This document shows positions 1-9,340 of a stretch of 20,484 nucleotides of DNA, piece after piece. The DNA lies in assembly GCA_000310025.1 (NCBI GenBank), contig FN648476.1:117871-138354 (forward strand). The letters are read 5' to 3'. The number at the start of each line of letters is the position of its first letter. Within the stretch, counting starts at the first letter, position 1. The notes under the pieces are model-generated. The model was not told where the DNA came from, ran no database searches, and saw nothing but the letters and a program-made list of their open reading frames with translations. The position numbers and the translations under genes were made by a program. The DNA comes from Ectocarpus siliculosus. Lineage: Eukaryota > Sar > Phaeophyceae > Ectocarpales > Ectocarpaceae.

Positions 1-533
1 TGTTTCGCGCTCGCTCGTCGCCAAAGTGGTTCGCTCGCTCGGTTGGAATGATACCTGTTGCTCCGCTGCTCGTTTTTGTGTGCGCTGTGTATTTTGCCCA
101 ATTGTTTCTGTTGTCCGTGTGTGTTTGGTGTTTGAGGTGTTGTCGGGGGGTGTGCATCGTTTCGTTACTCTTGGTGTTTTATTGGAGTGTGCGCGCGCCG
201 CGGTTTTTCGACACGCGTCGGTGATGAGATTTCCACGCCTTGTGCGGGATGAACTAAACTTATCATCGCATGCACCTGCGTACCACCAATAAGACGGGGA
301 CGGCCCTCATCATCGACGCGTGTCGAAAAACCGCGGCGCGCGCACACTCCAATAAAACACCAAGAGTAACGAAACGATGCACACCCCCCGACAACACCTC
401 AAACACCAAACACACACGGACAACAGAAACAATTGGGCAAAATACACAGCGCACACAAAAACGAGCAGCGGAGCAACAGGTATCATTCCCACCGAGCGAG
501 CGAACCACTTTGGCGACGAGCGAGCGCGAAACA
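1..533. repeat. 228-bp near-perfect inverted repeat (arms 1-228 and 306-533)
   Basis: The left arm at 1-228 is the reverse complement of 306-533, with no gaps and two mismatches seen (positions 44/490 and 221/313). The spacer is 77 bp. Position 1 is inside the arm, so it may extend further left. Open frames in both arms give the same peptide because of the inversion, not because of coding. It lies in the last visible myosin intron (1-726). It could be a fold-back or terminal-inverted-repeat element, or an assembly artefact at the contig end. Confidence 0.9.
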
Positions 534-633
534 GAAAGGCAACACACACATCGCATAACCTCCCCCATGACGCCCCCCTCACGACGTCCTAGATCATGGC
601 CTTCAGAAGAACAAATTTTCTGTTCTCGCTGGC

Positions 634-680
634 ACTGACGTCTTTTCATCGGTCAGCCGGTTAGCGCGGTCGATGCTAAA
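634..680 (+). repeat. Two-hairpin dispersed repeat, copy 1
   Basis: Contains CATCGGTCAGCC then GTTAGCGCGGTCGATGCTAA. The first part has CTGAC...GTCAG and the second GTTAGC...GCTAAA as short inverted repeats. Same family as the copies near 7550-7740 and 19025-20111. It is followed by a CA microsatellite at 685-705. Confidence 0.75.
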
Positions 681-726
681 CGACAACACACACACACACA
701 CACTCACAAACGCGATTCATCCCCAC

Positions 727-969
727 CTGAGCGAACCACTTGGCGAGGAGCGTGTCGCTGCGCTTGGCGATGGCGTCGTGCAGCCCCTGGAGCACCTTGC
801 GCATGAACAGCAGCCTGCGCCGCACGATGAAGCCTCGCGCCAGCCTCTGCAACATGAGGGCGTACTTCTCGAGCACCTTCTCCCTCGCCACGTCGAGGGC
901 CGACGCCTGCTCATTCTTCATGAGGACCTTGCTGTGCCCCTTGGCGAACTTCATTTCGTCCAGGATGCG
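727..969 (-). CDS. Myosin exon 14: converter end and IQ neck
   Basis: 81 codons: [20 protein letters not shown], then [20 protein letters not shown], ending LLAKWFAQ. 'f..GksKVl.k' is the end of the converter. [11 protein letters not shown] fits one IQ motif (light-chain/calmodulin binding). Donor GTGGGG. An open frame runs on a short way into CA-repeat sequence, but that is not protein-like, so the exon is ended at 727. Confidence 0.9.
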
Positions 970-2581
970 CTGCGAACAAGAAATAAGGCGGTTTGGGGGG
1001 ATGGGGGGGGGGCACTCTTATGTTTTGCATATGCCTTAGCGGTTAGACCATTGACCACGCGTCCTCGAGAGGACGGAGCATTGTTCCCAAAGAACCCATC
1101 ACCGATGGCCAATCGTTCCTCGCTACTTTGCAAAAGGTGGCTCAAACATGTCTTCCCTAGTCTATCTATCCTAACGATATCACTTCCCGCCTTTTCAAAC
1201 CACTTCCTCAAGGGGGGTTAGGGGTGCTCGTGTACATGCATGTTGTTGTGTCGGAAAACCATTGACCTCGCATCCCTACAACGCCGGGACGGAGCGATAA
1301 CATATATTAGAAAACGAAAGTCCCGGTAATTCATAGAATACTTGTACATGCATCGTCGGACACCAGAAAACCTTCAGTGTAACGGCTATAGGTACTGCTA
1401 CAGGAGGAAAGGTTGCGCACCTTCTGCACAAGGTCCGAGAGCAGGCTGTCGATGTTGGTGGCGCTGGGAGAGATGCACCCGTAGCGCTGCATGAACTCGT
1501 CGAAAACCCTGCGGATGGGGAAACCCATCTTTCGAATCGTGCACACCTCCAGGAGGCCCGAGTACCTTAGCTGCTCCAGCATCATCGGGGTCACGAACAG
1601 GTCGCCCGCTTTTTCGCTGTTGGGCTTCATGCACCTGAGTTTTTTCGTTGCGTCCAACATGGAAGAGGTTTGTATTTGCCGGTGTTCGCGGGGGGCGTGC
1701 CAATCGATCGGTGAGCAGATTGGCCCCGTTAGTCAGGCCGATCATGCCAAAAACGCTCTCTGTTGCTTCCACTCTGTTGCTTAGTTGCGCACCAAGAGAG
1801 GGAAAAAAAAAAACGACACCTGCCTTTGAAGAGAGGGAGAGGTCGAGATGAAAACCAACCTACTTGTTGTAGTGGAGTGGTACGTACTTCGAGCAGGGTA
1901 ACAAAAGACCGTTGGGGCCTTCATTTTCACTTGGTTCTAGTGTACTCCCAACCGTCCAGGCCCTGAAGATAGTTGCGAGAATTTCTGCTTCCTGCACCTT
2001 CGTTATTCGTTCGTCTCGGATGCCACCAACGCCGAGGTACGAGGACGGTTGTCAACGCCAACAAAACGCGCGTGCGTTTGTGAAAAAAAAACAGGGGGCG
2101 GGGACGGGAACACAGCCGTACCTCCAACACCGACAACAAAATAAAAAAAAACTGGGAAAGAGCACTCCTCCTCGCTGTACATCCGTCTCTTTCTGTCTCT
2201 CGCTCTCTCCCTCTTTCGAGGTATATATTTCTCTCTCTCTTCCCTTTGTCTGCCTCTATTTCTCCCTCTGATTCTCTCTCTCCTCCCAAAGTATACCGTC
2301 TGCCTCTTGTCTGTCTTTCTGCCTCTCTTTCTCTCCCCACCCGCTCACCTGATGAAGTGGGGGTCCGTGGCGTTGAGCGTGGACATGAGCGCATCCAGCT
2401 GCCCTTTGAACTGCTTGGCGATGGTGAAGCGGGTGGCCATTGCCCCCTTGCGGCTGGAGGGCGTCGGGCTCCCTCTCCGGGCGGGGCTTCCATCACGCTG
2501 AATAATAAACAAAAAAAGACAGAGAAAGAGAGGGATCGAGAGGGAGGGAGAGAGAGGGAGAGGGAAAAAGAGAGAGAGGGA

Positions 2582-2660
<79 letters not shown>

Positions 2661-5600
2661 AGGGTCAGCGGCGACGGCGGCCATGCGTCTTTGCAAGCAA
2701 GCAAATAACACACGCACCCGTGAGAACAAAAACCTTAACCCTACCACATGGTACATGGTACAGCAGTAGCAGCGAATGGACCCTGTATAACGACGCAAAT
2801 ACCTGTATAACCACGCAAATACCAGGCCGGTGGCCTACAAGCTGTCTCATGCCGAGTACAGCAGTACCCGGTACAAGACACATCTACCGGCCAAATCCCT
2901 GAGCACTGCTATTAATAGGATTCCAAGCGAGTAACGTGCACCTAAAATTGCGAGTCCCCACAACAAACGACTCTTTTTCTTATTACTACGACAAGGATTC
3001 GATCACGCGGAGCCCCTACAGTGGCCGAATTCCTATGAGACAGCCTTGCCGTGAACACTGCGGCCATATCTTGCTTCAAAAGCTGTGTGTCTTCGCAGCG
3101 TTTCCCTACTGTCAGGTGGCTGGCCATGACCGTATGGTGTGTGGTTAGGAGCTGCCCTCCGGGGCAAGGACACGGCGGTTTGGTTTCGCCGCGCTCTACG
3201 GACCAAGATGTCGGAGATTGATATCCTCTGGAGGCGGTGCCCATCAACGAGCATTGGTGGTTTGGTTGTGTGGCAAATGTGCGGGTTGTGCGGTACACGT
3301 CTTTTTCTGCGGGTTATAGAGTTGTCGAGTGCCGGGATTATTTGACATGTCTGGGTACAAAATCGACCTCTTCCGGGTACACCAGTAACCAGCATCGGTT
3401 GCACTGGAGGGTCGAGATGCCAGCGGGGGTTGTACCCGATGGAGGTTTCTCCGAAAGTGGGTAAGATGGCTTTTTTGGTCAATCAGCGGGCTCTACCTGG
3501 GGGCGCAGTGTGTTAAGTCTAAGCGTACCCTAAAATGGTGATAGACCACAGGTATCGGTACCCGTTTCTGGTTACATGTCTATTTTTTTTGCTTTTTTTT
3601 CTCTTGCAACTCGAGTGCGTCATGCCTTTTCGATATTTTCTTATCCTCCCCTACCCCCTCTCTAACACCCAACCCACGCCCTACCCCCTCTACCAAATTC
3701 AAGAGTACTACTATCCTCGCAAAGGCTAACGCTATGATACTCCTCTCTCTCCCACCTTGACAGCCCTCTTTCCGGCCACGGGGTCGAAGAGCTCCGCCAC
3801 CACCACGTTCGTGCTCGTCATCAAGGCCTCGACAACGTCCGAGTGCAGCGCGTCCTGACACGACAGACAGAGATCGAATCGACGATTTGTTGCCCCGAGG
3901 GCGGAGCAAGATTTAGCGATGGAAAAACGACGGTTTTCGTGGTTTTTACATGTTCTGTTCTTCGTACGGCGAGACTTTTTGGCAGTACGGTGCGTCGATG
4001 TGCAAAGGACGGCACGCCAGACACACGCGACAAGAAACACAATGACGTTGACAACCAACACGGCAGCAAAACAACAACAACAAAACGCGCAAGCACGGCA
4101 CCAAAAACAACCGAAAACAGCAACTAACACACAGGAACAGCGGTAACAACAACAACAAAACGCGGCATCCAACCGCAGCAATAACACATAGCACAGCAAT
4201 GAAAAACAAACGATTACAGCATCCAACACACAGGAACAACAACAACAACAACAACAGCACGCGGCATCCAACCACAGCAACAGCACACACGCACAGCAAT
4301 GAAAAAAAAATCGATTACAGCATCCAACAAACAGGCACAACAACAACAACAACACCCAACCCCAGGCAAAACACGTACAACCCCCCCACACACACACCTT
4401 GTTCTTCTCGACGAAGTCGCGGACGTTGTAGAAAACGTCTCCGGCGAAGTGCACGACTCCGAAGCAGTTGCGGGTGTCCGGGTCCGGGCAGTTGTTCCGC
4501 TTCGGCATGATGTAGTGCTTGTGGCTGCCGTGCATCTGCTGGACCTTGGACAAGAACTTGGCATCGGTGCCGTTGACCATGATCTGGTGGTGTTGCCGGA
4601 GGCGGGCAGGCAGGAGGGTAGGTCAAGCCAACGCCGTGCGGTTGCGGTCGGTGGGATGCAGCAGCAGAGGTGGGAGGACGAGGAGGAGGGGTGTGACTAG
4701 TCGCAAGAAGGAGAGCGGGTAGGAGGAGGAGGAGGACGAGCGAGAGAAGTGGTGCGAGTAGTCGCAAAGAGCGGAGATGAAAACCACAAAAAAAACGACC
4801 AAGACAAAAGTAAAATTGGAAACACACACACAAAAAAAAAAATACAACGGGACCTCGGGAGTGTTCAAGACGGCTTTTGAATGCATCATCTAGTGGTGGT
4901 TGTAGGGGTGGACTGCTGTAGCCGTCACGGCGCAAAAGAGAGAGGGAGAAAATGGGCAAACAGAGAGAGGCAACGACCACGCAAAGACAGATCGCCAATC
5001 CACAAGTCCGAACCGCTGCTGCCACATACTCCTGCAGTCCCCCCCCGCCGACAAATAAAAACAAGAGAGAGCCAATCCGTGCTACACTGCCATATTCTTC
5101 ACGGAAGCCTGATGGTCTCTTCCCTATCCCCCTACACGCAAGCAAAAGCAGGGAGCCAATCGGCGACTCGATTCACCTGCTCGTCGAGGATGCTGTACAG
5201 CCCGTCCCCCTTGCCCTCGATGAAGTCCAGGATAGGCTTGTTGTCCTTGAAGACCAGGTTGGGAACCACCACCCCCTCGGCCGCGTAGGCCGCGATCTCG
5301 CCCTTGAAGACGTGCTCGTTGAAGTGGTTGTTGAGCTTCTCGTTGCAGTAGTTGATGCACAGCTGCTCGAAGCTGTTCGTCTGGAAGCTCTCGAACCCGA
5401 AGATGTCGAGGAGGGCGATGATCGAGTCGCTCATTCCGCCGCCCCCCCTGCCACGGCCGTTCTTGGACGTACCGCCCGCCTGAGGATGTCCACAACGCGA
5501 CCAAGGTTAAAAAGCCGAGAGGAACAACAACGAGAAATCCTCGGAAATTCTTGGTACTACCACGGAAGCCATAGAAAACAACCCGTCTACATATGTTGGT

Positions 5601-8600
5601 AGAACTGCCTCTCTCTTCGTTTCGCGACAGCAGCGAAGGACAGAGAGCGAAAGCTCACCTCCAGCGTCTTGTTGATCTGCTTGATGATCCACTCGAACAG
5701 CAGCGAGTAGAGAGTCTTGGTCATGGCGTCCCTCGTGTGGCCCGCCTCGTCCACCTTGTAGGGCACCACCACGTTGCCCGTGCTCAGCTTCCGCATGGTC
5801 AGGCAGCTCGTCAGCAACTGCACAGCAAACACAGACAGACAAGGCAGACACACACGTGTTGCATAGAAAACAGGAGTTAGTTGGGTGCCAAGAGTGCGGG
5901 CGTGGTAGGGTCTCCACGAACTACATTTATGGCTCCTTTTGTCACATACATAAACATAGGGGTGGAAAACGTGCGTACGTAGGTAGGTACGGTCTGACCA
6001 TGTTGGCCGCGCGAAGTGGGGAGAAAGTGGCCGAGAGGGGAGGCTCCGCGAACTACAGCTTTTGTTTCGCCACATACATTGTACTTCGAGTAACGGGTTG
6101 CCAAAATGTATGGAGGTAGGTAAGCAGACAGGCAGGCAGGCACGGTACCTTAGGGTCGCAGCCGACGAGGCTGGCGGCGAAGGCGAGGGTCTGCTTGTTG
6201 GCCACCTTGGCCACCTCGTCCACGTCCGGGTTGCGCTTGTCCGTGAAGGCGACGTTGCCGAGGTGGAGCACCGCTGCCAGGATGGACCAGATCGTGTCCT
6301 TCGTGTCCTGCGTGAACAAGAGGGTGTCCATGGCGTTGCGGACCTCGTCGAAATCAACCTGACGGTTCACGAAAAAAAAAAAAAAGGGGGGGTGCGACAG
6401 GAGCAGTAATTGGAGGGAGGCATGAAAAAGCAAGAACGGAAGGAGAGCGCGGGGGACGGGGGGCGGAGGGATTGCCAGTGTGCCATTCGGTTTCCGCTCG
6501 TTTGGGAGAAGCTACGTGTACAACAGTGGTAGGGTCACGAGAGCGGCAACGACACGACACAACGCTCTCGCCAGAGCGCTTAAACACCTCCCAATACCAT
6601 GGAACGTGATTCTCCTGCCGTCGCACGCCGAAAACACCGATTGACTCCTCGCCTGCATCGTTGTCTTCTCAAACTCGTACCCCTTCACGGACGTGGATTC
6701 GTCAACCAGCATCCTCAAAAAGCACGATCCTCACACCAAACGACCCCCCCCCCTCCCCCGCCGAGGTCTAACCCAAACCCATGCCGCAAGCGTTCACATG
6801 CGTAGACGCCCCCCCCCATCCCTCTGCGCTCAACCCTCGGACCACCACCGCCCCGCCCATGGCCCCTTACCTCCTCCACCTGCCCCTCAATCCGCGTCAC
6901 CCCCGACTGGTTGAGGTAGTTAAACGCCTCGCAGCCGTCCAGCATGAGCCTATCCCTCAACGCCTGGTTCTCGTCCGCCCCCGCCACGAGCTGGTAGAAG
7001 ATGTGGTAGTTCCGCTCCCCCGCCATCTGGAACACCACCCGGCTCTTCTCAAGCAGGTACGACACCAGCGTGGACTGGAAACGACGGCAAGGAGTCGCGG
7101 GTTGAGTGGTGTGTCGGTGTTAGTGCTACAATGGTGTCTCTACTAGCCCGGAACACCACGCAGCTTCTCTCCAGCAGGGACGACGACAGCGTGGACTGGA
7201 ATAGATCAGAGTCACGGGTTGGGTGGGTTGGTGTTGGCAAAAAATGATGGGATTGTGGACTGGAAAAAAATATCGAGGGTCACGGGTTGAAGAAGCTCAC
7301 CTCGCAGATGGCACCCATGGGGTCGAACTTGATGGTGATGAGCTTTCCGAAACGCGAAGAGTTGTCGTTACGCACCGTCTTGGCGTTACCGAACGCCTCG
7401 AGGATAGGGTTTGCCTGGTGTTGAAAAGCAAAACAAAACAAAACAGTTTTTTAAGGAAAAAAAGGTGTTTTGGGGCGCACTGCAACTCTTGTGTATCCAA
7501 CAAACACCCACACACACTTCGGGGGCGTTTCCCGTTGTTGGAGAGACGGACGAATTGTCATTCGTCAGCCAGTTAGGTCTATGCCAATAATCAACACACA
7601 CACACGCCCGCTGCACGATTGACGTCTTATTTTGGTCGGCTACGAACTAATTTACACACACAAGAAGAATTTTCTGGTTTACCCCGTTACAAGACTGACT
7701 TCTTTTCATCGGTCAGCCAGTTAGCGCGGTCGATGCTAACAATGAAAAAAAAACACCGACGTATCATGGCTCATCTGATGCCAGCGACAATAAAACCAAA
7801 ACACAGCAGTGCTGACAACACAAGAAAAACAGACGTAGCGCACCTGTAGCAGCTGTTGCTCCAACGACTGCTCGTCCTCCGTGACCGTGCGGCCGGAATG
7901 CGCCGCGCTGAGGTCGGCGATAAACTGCAGCACCAGCTTGCAAGCCTCCGACTTGCCCGCTCCGGATTCCCCCGTAATGATAACGCTCTTCAGAGTTCAC
8001 AGAAGAGGAAAAAAAAAAGGTGTCCAAAAAACACGATGTGAGACAAAAGGTAGAGGGAGTTGGGGCCGGGGGGTGGGGATAAAGCATCCGCGTTTCTTGC
8101 TTCGATGAATCGATCGCTGCTGCATCTTGGGGGGGTCGGAACGTACGACAAGCAGAGGGAAAAAAAAAGAGTGTATAGGTGCCCCCCCACTAATCCATCT
8201 CCCATCAGTAAAAATTGTTGCAGCGAAGTCAAAAAACCCTCCCGTCGGCCGCCTCCCATCAGGTCAAGGTGCTGCAGCAAAGTCAGAAATCCCCCCCCCC
8301 GCGCCCCATCCCCCCTTTCCCTACTCTGGAAAGACCATGACCATCAAATATTTAAGAGATAGAACAGCAGCGGTCAATCTCTTCTTTTCCTACGCGGTAG
8401 CAAGGCCGGGACCATCTACAGCAGAACTCGCACAGCGGCGGGTGGGCCAAGCGCTCACCTGAGGCTTGCGCTCGCCCAGCATCTCGTAGTAGGCGCGGTG
8501 ACCAACGCTGAAGACGTGGGGTGGCTTCCCTCTCGGACCCTCCTTGTACCTCTCCATCTGAAAACAACAAGGCGGGGGGGCGGAGCAGGTTTAACAAGTG

Positions 8601-9284
8601 GATACTGGAGGATGGTGTAGAGAGGGCTTGGTTGTTGCCGTGTTTCAGAGGCGGTGGCAACCAAGACAACGGAATAGAGGGAAGCACGGGAAAGAGAGAA
8701 AGAAATGGTGCGGTGCACGAGCTAGCAAGAGCCAAAGCGCAGGCACCAACGCATTGGCGGAGAGTGCTTCACCATCATCACCGGCCTCCGGCACCACGAG
8801 ACCCGTCCAGAAAAACTCCGCTTTATTATTCCCCCATCCCCTGCCTGCAAATCCTATATGTTTACTACCCCCCCACAAAGAGCCCGCCGTACGCCTGTTG
8901 TTCGAATGCTACTCTTTAGCACATTGTTTTGCACGCGGGGACGAGTACTCCCGCCCCCCGCCGCCCCTGCGCTCTGTCCCCCCCGCTCACCTGCTGCGGG
9001 GTGTACAGCGGCAGGGGCTTGAAAGGGTTCACGGACACCAAAATTGTCCCGATGTTGGAGTAGATCATGTCCTTGCGGAAACGCGTCCGGAGGATGTTGA
9101 GCAGGGAGTTTTTGTTGAGGTGGTGGAGGACAGTGAGGTTGTCCACTTTGGGGTCTATAGAGTGGGGGTGGAACAGGGTGGAGTAGGGGTTTTTTTGTGG
9201 GTTAAAGAATGGGGTTTGTTGAGGCGGGCGAGGTTTTGACATAAGGTCAGCGGTGGGGAGAGAGAGGGGGGGGGGGGGGAGCAC

Positions 9285-9340
<56 letters not shown>

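Noticed and set aside
26-649. Matching open frames on both strands (88 and 128 aa)
   Set aside because: They are the two arms of the same inverted repeat read in opposite directions; the peptide has no domain.
3033-3482. 149-aa minus-strand frame in myosin intron 11
   Set aside because: No recognisable motif, and exons 11 and 12 join in frame without it.
3732-4580. 282-aa minus-strand frame running through exon 10 and intron 10
   Set aside because: Only the exon 10 part is myosin; the rest is Cys/Leu/Val repeats from the (CAA)n tandem array.
6512-6718. 68-aa frame in intron 6 as an alternative exon
   Set aside because: Exon 6 joins exon 7 exactly at the conserved sequence; no myosin likeness.
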